A DNA stretch of 64,000 bases, taken from Lates calcarifer. Taxonomy: Eukaryota > Chordata > Actinopteri > Centropomidae. The notes under the pieces are model-generated. The model was given only the letters and a program-made list of their open reading frames with translations, was not told where the DNA came from and did no database searches. Within the stretch, counting starts at the first letter, position 1. The number at the start of each line of letters is the position of its first letter. The stretch lies in the NCBI RefSeq assembly GCF_001640805.2, contig NC_066848.1:9068276-9132275 (forward strand), in the 5' to 3' direction. Below are positions 33,001 through 46,240 of this stretch, piece after piece. The position numbers were made by a program, and so were the translations under genes.

Positions 33001-34206
33001 TGGTGGTATCTGTCCCAGGCAATGGCGGCAATGAAGTGGATGCTGGCAAGGGCTGTCATGAAGCCCTGGAAACCGTGAGTCTGGCATCCCTCAGAACCAT
33101 AAGGCCAGTACCTGGAGACAGAGGGTGTAGATGAGCTCGTTTAGTCACCAACAAAGAATTAGTAATGTGCCATGGTAATGGTTCTTTCACAGTGAGCTCA
33201 GTATAGCTTTGTGTACCAAAACAGCTTATGCTCTTGACCAAACATACTAAATCTGATGTGAGAAAACCTTCAGGCAACAATCAGTTTATGTATTTCAGAC
33301 CATGGATATATATTTGTCAGAATAATAACAATAACAGTCTATATAATCCTTGGAGTCGTGGACGCTGAGAGCAGCATCTCTCATCTCCTGATTACAGCTT
33401 GAAAATCCTCTGCTCCTGCACATCATGACATAGGCAGGCTTCAGCTGTGTATTGAACACGCCCCCCTCCACCACCCCTCCACCCCACAGCCTTGATTACT
33501 GCTCCTTGTACAGCTCCATGTAATTATTCACCAGCAGCATTTACAGCCATTACTGTCGATAGTATTATTTTCCCATAAAAATTTCACATGGCCACATATT
33601 CATTATGAAAGAGATGGTGGTTACATCACACTCACCTCAGAAAGCTGGAGAAAGCAGCGACGGTGGCGTTCATGGAGATGCCAATATCAGCCATCGCTAA
33701 GCTGAACACTAGGAAATTGCTGGGGGTCCTCAGCTCTCTCACTTTGAGGAAAGCAACGATTGTCACCGCGTTTAGGAAGAAGCCCAGCATGCCTTTGGCG
33801 GAACAAAAATAAACAATGAAAATCATGAATGAGAGCTGCGTGTGTCGATGAATGGAAATCAGTGCGCACAGCGGCGCTTATTGCGCCACATGCTGCACAT
33901 TCCGAGATGAGAGTAAACATGACCTTTTCAAATATCGCATACATTGCATATAAGACTGCAAGTGGGGGTTAATTTGCAAGTTTAAGCTATGCGGATCCTT
34001 TCCTCCAACAACATTATACAGCCAGTCACCGGGTGGCGTCAGGTCCTGTCAGAGGTTAATGTAACACACAGTGGGCGCAGCCCTCGTAGTATTTGGCTGG
34101 ATTCCAGCGCAAAACAACAACACTCACCCTCCACCAGCAGACAAGATCCCAGGGAGAACACATCGAACTCGGAGAAGCCCTCCGGTAAGGGGTAAGACGA
34201 GACCAT
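30032..34206 (-). CDS. rgr: Retinal G-protein-coupled receptor, RGR opsin (295 aa, 7 exons)
   Basis: RGR is a non-visual opsin of retinal pigment epithelium and Mueller cells that binds all-trans-retinal and takes part in chromophore recycling. The exons are 34128-34206, 33636-33792, 32990-33111, 32206-32359, 31968-32085, 30338-30451 and 30032-30175, totalling 888 nt with consistent phases. Family blocks are VRELRTPSNFLVFSLAMAD (TM2), WPYGSEGCQTHGFQGF, WGEYDYEPLRTCCTLDYSKG (loop 2, with the disulfide cysteine), NYVSYLIPMSIFNMAIQVF (TM5), LLCWGPYGILAFYA (TM6) and APILAKTSPTFNVFLYALGN (TM7). The Schiff-base lysine is Lys255, the same number as in human RGR. The TM3 end reads DRY (Asp112), where human RGR has GRY. 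The start at 34206 gives an N terminus colinear with human. LRIT1 lies upstream in divergent orientation. Fish have more than one rgr copy; the neighbours suggest the LRIT1/CDHR1-linked one. Confidence 0.96.
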
Positions 34207-37200
34207 CCTGAAGCCGATTTGACTCAACAAAGTGCAGCTGTCACAGACTTTTCACTCCTCTCTATCCGCTCGTTTACGATGTGCCTCAGTGTGACCGAGA
34301 GAGAGTCCGCTTTTAAAGGGGCATTTCACGTGAAAAGCATGCACTTTATTATGTAAAGCCCCCCTCTCTACTGTCGCCCCAATCCGCGCAGGAATGTCTT
34401 AATGAACGCAACCACACAAACCGCAACCCTTAATGCGTATTTGCCCGCCGCAACAGTAAAGCCCTCAATTAGTTACACAACAAGCCTTTGTGTCTGCATG
34501 TGTCCCGGTGAAGATGCGGTCGCAGCTGATGCCATATGCAATACGTTTGATGCAGCCCACACGCTCTGTAGTGTCGCTTTAAGGAGACACAACAGGTGTC
34601 TGCAAACCCCTAACCATCTGTTAAACAGAACCACACTCAAATTCTATTAGGAAACAAAACCCTTTAAAAAAATCCTGCATGAACAACAGTCCCCGGACTC
34701 CCATGTTTTTTGTTTTTTTGCTACAGGCTGTGCATAACTGTTTGATTTATGGTGACATTCAGTGTCTACAGTGTTAAAAATATGTGTGAAAGACATGTGG
34801 TGCTGATAAAATTATGCTTTCATCTGCTGGCCAGATTGTGCATTATTTCCAGATTTCAAGCCTCCTGCGTGCACATCAGTACTATGCAGCGTATCCACAG
34901 TTTATATTAAAAATGTATCTGATGTATTCTAATTCATCTCAGTAACCCTGCCTATTCACTGATTAATGACACAAAGTGATTGTTGTAAATACACCACACA
35001 GGATCCATGTGAGTATTGTTGTTCTGGACTTTTATTAATCCTTTGACCCACATGGCAGGAGACTGTTTTGACTAGTGAATGTGGACCTGGACATGTCAGC
35101 ATCTGTTTTGTGAACGTCTTTTTCTCTCTCTTATTTTTTGTTTTCAGCAGTGAATAAAACTTTTGACAGGCACACTGACCTCAAGAGATTAAAACAACCC
35201 TACATCTACCTGAAATGACAGTGGGCAAAACAAAATTGCACTTTTGGAACTGCAGACGCAACACGTGTCAGCAGAAGCTTGGCTCAGTCTGAGGTTTATT
35301 GTTTGATATGTGGCGAACAATTTAAGTCTGTGTTCCAGTTGAGTTTTAGCTGTCGACAAGTGTGGAAATCACATGAAATCCTGTCATCACCCCCAGCCTT
35401 CGATGGATTCGTTATATTTCAGTTGCAACATCATTTGCAGCTTTTCATGCCATGCGGCTGCAGTGGGAACAAGCCTGACATTGTGTGGCTGAGGTCTGTC
35501 TCAGTCTCAGGATTATAAGATCAGGAACCTTGTTAAATATAGGTGAAAATGTAAAAAATATATATTATATATACTATAAAGTGCTACATCATATGGAAAT
35601 CACTGCTCACTTTAGAGCTACATTTAATTCACTATATATTTAAGAACTTGCATGGAAGATTATTTATGTGCCCGTAATAAGAAAACTAACCATGAAACAA
35701 TTTATGTTAGATTTGAATATGGCAACACTGCAAATAGACTGAATTTCTCTCATTTGTCATATTGGTGCAAAATAAAAACACACACATCTCTGTGTCCTTA
35801 GTTGACCCCAACATGAGTTTAGGTGTGCAGCTGGCACATTTTTGTATGGGATTTCTTTTCTCCGTGTAAATGTGCCATCTCAAAATTGATCACACAAAAA
35901 GCACTTTGACAATGTATCCCTCTAAAGATTAAAGTGGGCTAAAAAAATAACCCCATATATAAGGAAATCAAACACAAATAATTATATACAATGTTAACAA
36001 TATTTGGACATTACTTCATTGTATCTGTTCTTATGAGACACACTAACAATGACATTGCACCTCAAATAAAGGCCAGCCTCCTGGCCCATACAATATTAAA
36101 GGGAGGCTTTATTGGCTTCAGAAAATGAGATTAAGGACTTGCAGGGCAATATGGAATGTTTACGTTTTTCAACTCGGGTACATGATTGCTCAACACATTT
36201 AGAGCCTCAGTACAGACCTGCACGGTTCTAAAACCATACATACAGAAAGACCTGTGACTCAGAGGGACGTTAATACAAAAGGTTAAAGAGAGCAATAAAA
36301 CCAATATACAGACAGGTAACAAATTAAAGGAAAAACCTCAGTGGAGAGACAGGATGACAGTACACTGAAGCTGATCTGGCCGCTTTATGACACTTTATGT
36401 TGGTCTGTCCTGTAATTTGTCTGACTCTAGGGTAGGAGTAACTCTATAATTTATTTTTAGTCTTTAGTATTTTATAATCTCCCTCAAACTTTTCATTGTG
36501 TAGTTAAACCTCTGGCTCTGTGCTTAAATGTGGGTCAGATGTTAAGTGCCCTCTGGCTGCCAAGTTGTTCAAACACATTAAAGGCACACTTTGTAGTGCC
36601 AGCCAAGTGTAACGCTGAACTTTCAGTGTGATGAAATACAAGGGACAGCTGCCAAATAACACATGTAGTATTTACTTACATTGCAAAACAAAAGCTTTAC
36701 AATTGGAGGTATTTTTACCCTGGTATTGTGGGATTCTGTCCAAATTGGTCACTGAGATGAAATCTAAAGGCCACCATGAGTCTCTTTCATTAAAACTAAT
36801 TAAACATGCATTTATTATTATTATAGTCTTTTTCTTTTTTTCCTAACAACTTGTGATGGTTTAGAAAACACACCCTATTTTCCTGTTGATACATGGTCTT
36901 CATGTATAATTTATGTGCAGGTATGCAAATGTAGTGAATGAATGGGACAAAGGGGGGAAACAGAATGTAGAAGGAAACGTGTAGGTCCAATATTTAACAC
37001 AAAACTATTTTGTATGAAAAAAACAGGATTTGAGTAATGCTGTTTTGTTTTAAATCAAAATCTCTATCTTTGCAGAACTGTCATTTGCTTTGTGATAATG
37101 ACATTAAAAGTTCTCCCGATAAAAGTCAGAGAATGTTACGTGAACATCTGTTGAGTGCACAGGCCCCAAGGCAGGAGCCACAAGCTATGAATTAGGGGCC

Positions 37201-37612
37201 ACCGTGTGGTAAAATGTAGCGCTGTCCACTTAAAGATTAACAGTCATGGCAGGGCTCAAATGAACGAGCTACATTTGAGGGAAAGAAAAAAACCAAACAT
37301 CACAGTGGATTATGACCATTTCGGAAGTGTTTTTCTGTGATAATAAATAGGGACGTCTCTGCGCAGCCTATCGGATTCCGGGATGCAATACGCATCCAAA
37401 TGAAAAGAACGCCAGTCCTTTCGCTAATCCTTGTATATCCTTTTTATCTCGGGACTCATAGCAGTCTGATCACTATGGGACAGCGAAGCGGTGGGACAAA
37501 GCCATGCGGATGATATTCCTGTAAATGAGAGAAAAAAGCAAGTCTGTTTGACTTCAGCGGGCGCAAACTGGGCGCATGTAGGCAAGCTGCGTATGCGTAA
37601 AAGTGGGCCAAA
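34207..37612. other. Divergent spacer between RGR and LRIT1
   Basis: This 3.4-kb spacer should hold both promoters. A crx-like CTAATCC motif is at 37424-37430, about 190 bp before the LRIT1 ATG. The middle part (about 34.8-37.2 kb) is AT-rich. I recognised no transposon ends or coding exons. Confidence 0.5.
37424..37430 (+). promoter_or_regulatory. CRX/OTX-like motif upstream of LRIT1
   Basis: CTAATCC matches the photoreceptor homeodomain (CRX/OTX) core TAATCC and lies about 190 bp before the LRIT1 start codon. A 7-bp match is weak evidence alone; the retinal gene context is why it is listed. Confidence 0.3.
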
Positions 37613-40600
37613 ATGTTCCTCGTTCTGCTCCTGGGGCTCTACGTGGCCACAGGTGAACTTGTCTCCCCAGTGAGCTCCTGCCCGTCGCAGTGCAGCTGTT
37701 TTTACCACAACCTGAGTGATGGATCAAAGGCCAGGTAAGGATGTCCAAATGGGAATGATTTTTTCCATCCAAAACACACCATGATGGGTTCTGGTTTGTG
37801 CGCACAGACGCATCTTTTTAGACGGACAGGTCTTTTCCTCACATGAGGACAGATGTTTGCACAGAGGTGAACACGTGTACAAAAGATAATTCAGGGAGTG
37901 CATGTCGGTCCAATTTTATTTAATGCAGGATTATCTCTCAAAGGCACTTTCAGCCTCCCCATCTATGCGTTTTATGTGTTTGGATGGATTGGGGAATGAG
38001 TATTTTTCAGAATTATCAGCCACAGGATTTTTGCTGCATGTGAACATACCACATTTTGGTGTCTTTAGAGTCAAAAACATGATTTAATTGAAGACTTTAA
38101 TAGTCATTATAGTTAATTGTTTTAGATGTACTGACAATTTGTAAAATCGTGCTTAACTGCGTAATTTGTGAAGGATGATTTGGACATTATGTTAGATTCA
38201 CTTGTGTCTTCCTTTTAGGAGCGTGATTTGCAATGATCCCGATATATCTCTTGTGCCTGTCGGGTTCCCTGTTGACACGTCCAAGCTGCGGATTGAGAAG
38301 ACGGCCATCCAGCGGATACCAAGCGAAGCCTTCAACTACCTCTCCAGTCTGGAATTCTTGTGGATGTCTTTCAACACCCTGTCCGCCTTGAACCCGGACA
38401 GTTTCCGGGGATTGTTCAATCTTGAAGAGCTTCGTCTGGATGGGAATGCCCTCACCGCCTTTCCCTGGGAATCTGTCATGGATATGCCCAGCCTCAGACT
38501 TCTCGATTTGCACAACAACCAGCTCACCTCGCTGCCCGCGGAGGCCACCGCTTACATCAAGAACCTCACCTACCTGGATCTGTCCAGCAACAACTTGCAG
38601 ACCCTGCCGGCAGAGGTGCTGTCCACCTGGCTGGCGGTAAAACCAGTGCAAGGGCCGGAAAGCTCCAAAATGATACTTGGTAAGGGACGGTGCACATCCT
38701 GACATCCAACCCTCATCCACCCAAACCTTCAGGTTAAACATCGTGCATAAAGGAAAACTGTGTTCAAACGTAAAAAACATTCTTGAACAGCAGCTGGACA
38801 GAACAGTTACAGCACATCATTTCATGTATGCTGTCGTGATTGGTGAATGATAAAAAAAAAATGTAACATTAATATTTGAAGAAGTTGGTTTTGCATTTAT
38901 AGGCAGTATATAAACGTTAAATAAATGGTTTAAAACACACTTTAATGTGCCTGTAAGCAGATGTAAGTGTTTACGAATGTATTTGACAACAACTCTAACT
39001 TCTCCTGTGAACACCCATAAGTAGAAGCTATTCTATAAACAGATATTGAATGACAACCCAGTAAAATACAGCTTTAAAAATATAAAATGTCTTCTTAGAG
39101 GAAGATAGAATTGTTGACAAATACTGTAATGAACATTTTAAAATGTCTTTATGTCTGCTTACTATACATAAACAATTCATTAAATTTGTATATAGTGTTT
39201 ATAAATTCTAATTTTGGAAGACATTGTATCTCGTAATGCTTACATATGTGCTTTTGCTCATTCTGCATCACTTTACCTTGTACAACTGAAGATGAAAGAT
39301 ATGATTTAAAACATCATGGAACAACTGCATACACTGTGTTACACTTTATAGCTCACTGCATGTTTAGAATACAAGTAGAAATACAAAGTTCATTCTGCAC
39401 TTTCTCATAGCTTTAAAGACTGGTGCTTTGGTCAAGGACAGGTGGGTGAAATGACAGCAAAACCTGACCTTGATCACTAGACCATCATCATCATCACCAC
39501 CATCATTACCATAGTCATGGTCATGATGTAGTTTATGAATTAAATGTTAATCCTCTTACAGGATTACAGGAACATCCACACCAGCCATCTGCAGGCTGGT
39601 CTATCGCTTTGCACACAGCTGGATGCTCGTCTTCCTCCCGTAACCTCACTTCTACCCTACCCTCAGGTCTCCACGACAACCCCTGGGTATGTGACTGCCG
39701 GCTCTATGACCTGGTCCAGTTCCAGAAGTCTCCAACTCTTTCAGTGGCATTCATCGACACAAGGCTCCGGTGCTCAGCTCCGGAGAGTGTGTCTGGGGTT
39801 TTGTTCAGCGATGCTGAGCTGCGGCGCTGTCAGCTCCCACGTATCCACACCGCCGTGGCACGAGTCCGGAGTGCTGTTGGAAACAATGTGCTGCTCCGCT
39901 GTGGGACCATTGGAGTACCCATCCCAGACCTGACATGGCGCAAGGCAGATGGACGTGCCCTCAATGGAAGTGGTGAGTCAGCAGCTCTCTGGATGTCAGG
40001 GTCTTTGACTGTATTGTGTCTGAGATAAGATGCTTTTGCCATGCACTGTAGTGCTCCTGTTAATTAAACAGAGCTACCAGTGGAGATAGTAAGGTTGTAA
40101 GTCTGACTGACAGCTGTGGCCACAACAGTGAGTTATGCAACAGTGATACATTTGCACATTTGTGAAAGGGGATATTTCGCAGATGCCACAAAATGTTTGA
40201 ATTTTCTTTTTCGTATGTTGTCCTTTTGTTATCAGTGTGTAATGACCATATTCTCCTCTCTCTGCTGTCACAGTCCAGCAGGAAACCTCAAAGGAGGGAA
40301 TCACTTGGTCCATCCTTAGTGTCCCAGCTGTGTCCTACCGTGATTCAGGGAAATACATCTGCAAGGCCACTAACTATGCAGGGAACGCTGAAGCTGTCAT
40401 TTCTCTTGTCGTCTCTAACTCACCAAAACCAGAGGGGAACCAAACCAGCAATGATAAGAAAGCCAAAGTCAAGAAACCCAACCAAATGGGCAAAGCCGCC
40501 TACCAGGAGAAACTGGTGGCGAGATATGTCGTTCCAACCTCCAACCCTTCATCCCTCCCTGCCCTGGATCCTGACCTCCCACCTGGTCTTGGTCCTGATC

Positions 40601-41340
40601 CTGGACTAGCCAGTTACAGCTTGGCTGACAGAGCCACACCAGGGCCTGTCACCTCCTCCAACCCAGATGCACTGCTGGATCTGGAAAAGACAAACCTGAG
40701 CAACTTGGCGGCCAATACCTCATCGCTACAGCAGGACCCGGACAGAGTGGTCCGCTCTGTAAAGGTGGTGGGGGACACAGACAATACAATTTCTCTAAAC
40801 TGGAGAGCCCCTAAAGCCAAGAACACAACAGCATTTAGTGTGCTGTACGCTGTGTTTGGAGAGAGGGACATGAGGAAGATCAATGTTGGGGCAGGACAGA
40901 ACCGTGTAACCATCGAAGGGCTGGTGCCCAGGACCAAGTACATTGCCTGTGTATGTGTGAGGGGGCTAATCCCCAAGAAGGAGCAGTGTGTCATATTTTC
41001 CACTGATGAAGCAGCCAGTGCCACTGGCACCCAGAAGCTGATTAATGTCATTGTGATCACAGTGGCCTGTATCATCGCTGTCCCGCTCACTGTCATCGTG
41101 TGCTGCGGGGCGCTGAAGAGACGCATTCAGAAGTACTGGGGAAAGAAATCCAAGGACATCCAAGATTCATATGTCACCTTTGAAACACTGTCGCCTGGCA
41201 CGAAGGCCAAAGGGCTAGAGGGCGAGTATTTGAACAGACTGAACCCAGAGGAGTCCAACAGGCTGCTGTCAGCCCGCTCCAGCCTGGACTCTGAGGCCAC
41301 AGCTAAGATAGAGGGACAGCCTAATGAGTACTTCTGCTGA
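37613..41340 (+). CDS. lrit1: Leucine-rich repeat, Ig-like and transmembrane domain protein 1 (651 aa, 4 exons)
   Basis: LRIT1 is a retina-specific single-pass membrane protein at photoreceptor synapses; in mice it tunes cone transmission. The exons are 37613-37734, 38219-38679, 39667-39972 and 40274-41340, totalling 1956 nt in phase. The order is: hydrophobic signal peptide MFLVLLLGLYVATG; cysteine-rich LRR cap (SCPSQCSCFYHNL); about five leucine-rich repeats (for example LEELRLDGNALTAFP, LRLLDLHNNQLTSLP, LTYLDLSSNNLQTLP); C-terminal cap HDNPWVCDCRLYDLVQF (about residue 197); Ig domain about 251-349 (cysteines in VLLRCG and YICKAT); a proline-rich linker; FN3 about 453-545; TM about 551-575 (NVIVITVACIIAVPLTVIVC); and a cytoplasmic tail ending NEYFC. 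An upstream out-of-frame ATG overlaps the start. LRIT2 follows in tandem. An AATAAA at 42360 ends a roughly 1-kb 3' UTR. Confidence 0.95.
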
Positions 41341-42359
41341 CGTCATGCTCCAGCTCCGGCTCCTGCTCCACACCATCTTCCTCGCTCCCACCCGCATCCA
41401 CATCCCAGTCCAAACCCCAATACTCACTCACATCCCCACTCGCATCCCCATCACTACCCCCATCGCCACCACCATCCGCATCCATATCCCCACCACTACC
41501 AGTACTCTCACCATCAGGCACATCCTGACGTCAGCCCCCTTCCCAGCCGCTCCCATACACCCACGCCATGGGATTCCCCCCCACCTGTTCCTCCTCGCTG
41601 GATCACGCCACCAACTCCACCGCCACAGAGAGCCAACTTTTATCAAAGGACTTTTGCACGCTGCACTATCATGGAAATATCGGTTTAGAGTATATTATAA
41701 CATTTTAATTAACTTGTTTTTTCCAGATGTTTCTAGAAGATGGAGTGAAACTCGCTGGACTGTCATGACATGTATCCATGCATTGATAGCAAGACAACAT
41801 TCAAACACACACACGCTTTCATGTCTAAAAGAATGTTTTTATCACTAAGCCTGTAAGAGAAAGCATGTCAAAAGCTAAAACAATCATTGTAATTTATATT
41901 TCATTTCACTTGCATGGCCCTGGCAAAGGAACCTCTGCATCCTAATCTGATTTAAAGGGAACTCAAAGGTAGATACTCCATTGTTAATATCATATATGTA
42001 TGTGTATTCTTTGTAAATTCATTACTGAATGATGTACACTTACATATGCAGTTAAGTCTGTGCCTCTGTATATATCTGTCATATGTTCTCAGAGAAGATA
42101 TACACATAGGCATGGTCCAACACTCTGGTGAGTGGAGAAAAAGCTGGAGCTGGAGAGAAGTACGGAAAGGACTGAACTATGACACAATGTAAATAGGGTG
42201 GAAAATGATGCAAAAATGAAATGTTAAACGATTTCTACTCCCAGCAGTGAGACACATACTGAAATATCTCTATGTACCTGTTTTGTGCCACCTAGAGGCA
42301 TCATTACCCCCATTAAATGTAGATCTGTTCATTCCAATGATATTATTTGAATATAGTTA

Positions 42360-42365
42360 AATAAA
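42360..42365 (+). terminator. Polyadenylation signal AATAAA of LRIT1
   Basis: A canonical hexamer lies 1.0 kb after the LRIT1 stop, upstream of LRIT2. Confidence 0.5.
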
Positions 42366-42690
42366 CTTTTATATATACAAATCCATTTAGTGATGCTGTG
42401 TGTTTTTATATCTCTATTGTCATCCCACCATATTGATCATTTTCCAACTTGGGTCTCCATTGAGAAAACACATATACTTTTGATTTTTTTTTTTTCATGG
42501 TTTGCTGATGGTTGATCGAACTAAATTTGAGGAACAAGTCCAGGATTTGTCACCTCTTGACTGTTGAGTGTCTGACTTAGGTGGTCTAAGATTTACAGAT
42601 AAAAGGTCAAATTTTATAAAAGGGTTAGGTTTGTAATCAATATTAATTTTTAAAGTGTTCTAATAATTTTTAAAATATACAATAGTAGAC

Positions 42691-42715
42691 AATAGACAGA
42701 TGTCTCACTCTGTAG
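42691..42715 (+). repeat. 25-nt motif, copy 1 (between LRIT1 and LRIT2)
   Basis: The copy begins AATAGACAGATGTCTCACTC and continues TGTAG. It matches 46241-46265 at 24 of 25 positions, while the flanks are unrelated. It lies about 225 bp before the LRIT2 ATG. Confidence 0.75.
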
Positions 42716-42847
42716 TTATAAAAACGTTTGACCTAATAAGAAAGTGGCACCAACTTGAACATATAGTGGGTCAGACCTACTAACACTGCCAAGTGTTAAT
42801 CATGTGTGTCTTTCCCAAGAATTAGATGCCACTTGTTCAGTACGTCA

Positions 42848-42854
42848 GGGATTA
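42848..42854 (-). promoter_or_regulatory. CRX/OTX-like motif upstream of LRIT2
   Basis: GGGATTA (TAATCCC on the - strand) lies about 85 bp before the LRIT2 start codon. It is a short match, listed because of the retinal gene context. Confidence 0.3.
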
Positions 42855-42938
42855 AGCTTAATAGGCTTCTCTCGTCTGTCGCACTCGACATGTCTTGAGC
42901 ACGAATGTAGCCCTCAACTTTGGGAATTTCCTCGGACT

Positions 42939-45900
42939 ATGGACATAATTTGTTACCTGCTAGTTATAGTTTTGTTTAACATCAGGGCGTATGAAACTTA
43001 TTCTCCATGCTTACACAGGTGCAGCTGTGTAGAAGACCGTCATGGGAGGTAAGACCTGATTTCATCGTCATGTCCAGTCTTCACCGAGGAAGGGGTATTT
43101 TTAACCTGTTTAACTGTGTCACTGGGTGACGGTGGGTAGGCTATGATAATGAAGGACTATATGGTTATTTAAAAATTGCCTAGCTTTTTTTTTTTTTTAA
43201 TGCAATAGAGAAGGTGAATATTGGGGGGTAGATTCAGGTCGTCATGGCTCTAGTTTGTGGTCCTGACCAACCACTACAGGTGAGAAAGCATGTGTTCTTG
43301 AGGCATTGGTCTACACAGAAAGCAAATGTTCTATATTCTTCCCTTTAATCATAGGTCGCTCATTTGTATGGAGGAGAGCGCGTTTGGGGCCATGCCAGAA
43401 AACCTTCCAGATGACATGACCAAAATACGAATAGAAAAATCTCACTTTACTGAAATACCCAGAGGGGCTTTCTCAAAGACACCTGCCTTGGAGAATTTGT
43501 GGTTGAACTTCAATGATATCACAGTGATAAACTCGAAAGGTCTGGAGGGTTTGGGGAACTTAACCGAGCTCCGTCTGCAAGGGAACAAACTGCGTTTAGT
43601 ACCATGGACAGCGTTCGAGGACACGCCGGCGCTCAAGATCCTGGACCTGAAGCACAACCAGCTGGACGTCCTGCCGGAGCATGCGTTAAAATTTTTGCCA
43701 GGTCTGACTTACTTAGACTTATCCTTCAATCGGCTTACGGTCATATCGAAGGAGGTCTTCCAAAACTGGCCTCTCTACCAAAAGCTACAGAGCATGGAAG
43801 AGCGGGAGGCGACCGCTTCCGGGCCGAACGTCGTCCTGGCGCTCCACGACAACGCCTGGCTCTGCGACTGCCGCCTGAAGGGCTTCGTGGAGTTCATCAA
43901 GTCCCTGAGCCCTCCGATTATACTGATGAACTCCTACTTGACCTGCTCAGGGCCGGACTTTAGGGCGGGCAAGTTCTTCCATGAGGTAGACCTGCAGGCC
44001 TGCATGAAGCCCGTGGTCAGCGCCCCATCCTCCAACATCAGCCTGCCCCAGGGCGCGAACCTCACTCTGCGCTGCCTCGCCAAGGCCAGGCCAGACCCAG
44101 CGGTGTGGTGGACATATGGTCTGAAGATAATCAGAGGATTTCATGGTAAGAGTGTGACATCCACAGCGTGTCATCCACGCACCAGATCGAGTGATATCTT
44201 GCGGTAAATTAGATACTTAAGCACACATTTTAATCGCAGACCCCTCTAACCCCTCCATAAGATGAGGAGGGCTAAATCTGGATATTGGCCCACCACGAAA
44301 TAATCACCACTGATTCTCTCAAGCTGCACAACACCATCAGTGTTGATTAAGAGTGTTGGAGATTATAGTGTGCTGTAGCCTACCTAATGTTAACTGTGTT
44401 GGGATACTGTGTAATTAAGTAAACCCCTGCGTCATTAGACTTAACCTTTAGAGTGACTACCTACAGTACATCATGACTGTACGTCACCAATCCATCATAA
44501 ACTAATAGCAACAAGGCTGTTACTCCCACTACTCTTCCTACTGCTATAACTATCACCACCTCTGTTGCTACTGACAACAGCTTAAAAGTTGCAGCTACTG
44601 GCTTTAAACTGGTTAATAAACAAACATCTTTTGGGTCTCCAGTTTGTGAAAAAATCTTCGTGATTTGGTGACTCATTAATAAACTAACTCATTAACAAAA
44701 GGTATTGTTTCTGACATTCTAATAAGCCATCAACGCTGCAGTTAATAAGTCACTAACAGTTAGTTACTAGTTAGACAGCAAAAGTTAGTCAGTCATTTGT
44801 AATTATAAATGTTAGGTCCTTACTAAAGATTTCTGTAATAATTAAGTCTGCACTTTTAAATGTTAGTTAGTTATTGACTAATGCATTTTGTTGCAAATAC
44901 TCTGCTGCTGTTCCAAAAGGTCAGAGGTCAAGTGTTCCATTGGAGGGCTTATAACTGGCTTTAACCCTTTACAAAGAGTGTCTTGTAAGAAAGAGGTAGA
45001 AAGTTTCACTTGATAAAATACTTTCTTCTTCCTACTTTTTTATTCCATGTATACATGACTGAAATTGTTTAATCACACTTCATCTTCAGTTTAATATATA
45101 CCAAGACATCACTCCCAGTTGTATCTTAATTGTGATCACAAATCTTCCATGCAACTACCAAATGTTACAAGATAAGATTAAAACACCAAACATATTGCAC
45201 CTAAACATTTGCTGATTAGTCAATTAACTGATGATGAAATAATCTGTGTTCAGCTTGTGTTTTGTGAGAAAATGTCTCAACATAATGATCGGATTGAGTT
45301 TTTCCATATTGAGTTTTATTGTATAAGCTTGTGTGTTCTTTGAGATAACACTGGATACCCCTTGTTGTCCTCTCAGAGTCTCAGGAAAGAGTGGATGAAG
45401 ACACCATCAGATCCCTCCTGGTGATCCCCACCGTCAATGCAGCTGACCGTGGCGTCTACACCTGCACTGCTGTCAACTTCATTGGGAACTCCTCTGTCAG
45501 TATCCACCTGGATGTTCTCTCCCCTGACAGCTCTCACTCATCAAACCTCCCTGGCTTCCCTGCTGCTTCCGGTGCTGCTGATGAAAACGTTTACATCGAC
45601 ATCCGCATTGCCAAACAGACAGTGCGTGGTATCTCTATCGAGTGGTATGCTGCCTTGGACCGCCCCGCCGAAACCTGGTTCACCATCCACTTTGGCCGCG
45701 CAGATGCTGATAAAAAAGAGACAATCTACATCGGCCCTGGGATTCACTCTTACTCTGTCTCTGATCTGATGCCAGCTACCAAATATGAAATCTGTGTAAC
45801 CCTTAAGAATAAGGCACCGCGTCCAGGCCAGTGCATCATGTTTGTAACAGGAAGTGACATTACTGAGATGGAACAGAGGGAGAAACTGATTCATATAGTA

Positions 45901-46197
45901 GTGATAGTTTTAGCCATGGTGCTGGCGGTGCCGATAGGTATGTATGCCTGCACCACTGACACCAGGTTTGCCTGCTTGGAGGGTATCATGGAGTCCTGGA
46001 AGAACCGGCGGAGAGAGAGAAGCTCGGCAGGTATGGAGCGGGAGAGGCAAGGCACCTTCGACAGCCTGCAGGCCGCCAGCGACGAGGGCCTGGTCAATAA
46101 AGATTCCAGTGAAGACCGGAAGGTGAGGAGGAGGTCAGATGACAGACTGCATAAGGGCAAAGCTGAGCACAGCAGACTCACAGCTGAACTATATTGA
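42939..46197 (+). CDS. lrit2: Leucine-rich repeat, Ig-like and transmembrane domain protein 2 (573 aa, 3 exons)
   Basis: LRIT2 is a tandem paralogue of LRIT1 with retinal expression in vertebrates; its exact role is poorly known. The exons are 42939-43048, 43355-44145 and 45377-46197, totalling 1722 nt in phase. The order is: signal peptide [22 protein letters not shown] cap [10 protein letters not shown]; repeats such as [31 protein letters not shown] and [15 protein letters not shown]; cap [17 protein letters not shown]; Ig domain about 245-345 ([28 protein letters not shown]); FN3 about 375-462; TM about 471-493 ([19 protein letters not shown]); and a charged tail ending LTAELY. Unlike LRIT1, there is no intron between the repeats and the C-terminal cap. 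The human protein has 550 residues. The start gives a good signal peptide. The 1.2-kb second intron is AT-rich with no feature seen. Confidence 0.94.
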
Positions 46198-46240
46198 ATT
46201 TTGTTAAATCAACAAAGGAAAAAAATGAAACTGACCTGGT

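Larger units (their letters stand above)
41341..42938 (+). other. LRIT1 3' UTR and LRIT2 promoter region
   Basis: The first 300 bp is strongly C/CA-rich and open in several frames, including in frame with LRIT1 past its TGA up to a TAG near 41690. The polyadenylation signal is at 42360-42365. A 25-nt motif shared with the LRIT2 3' flank is at 42691-42715. A crx-like GGGATTA is at 42848-42854, about 85 bp before the LRIT2 ATG. Confidence 0.55.

Noticed and set aside
38187..38780. A 197-codon - strand frame
   Set aside because: It is the antisense shadow of LRIT1 exon 2, whose sense translation is a clear leucine-rich repeat protein.
41324..41848. A 174-codon + frame overlapping the LRIT1 end
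   Set aside because: It is a different frame from LRIT1, made of CA-rich low-complexity sequence that is open in many frames. The peptide (repeated TPI/HIP) does not look like a protein domain.
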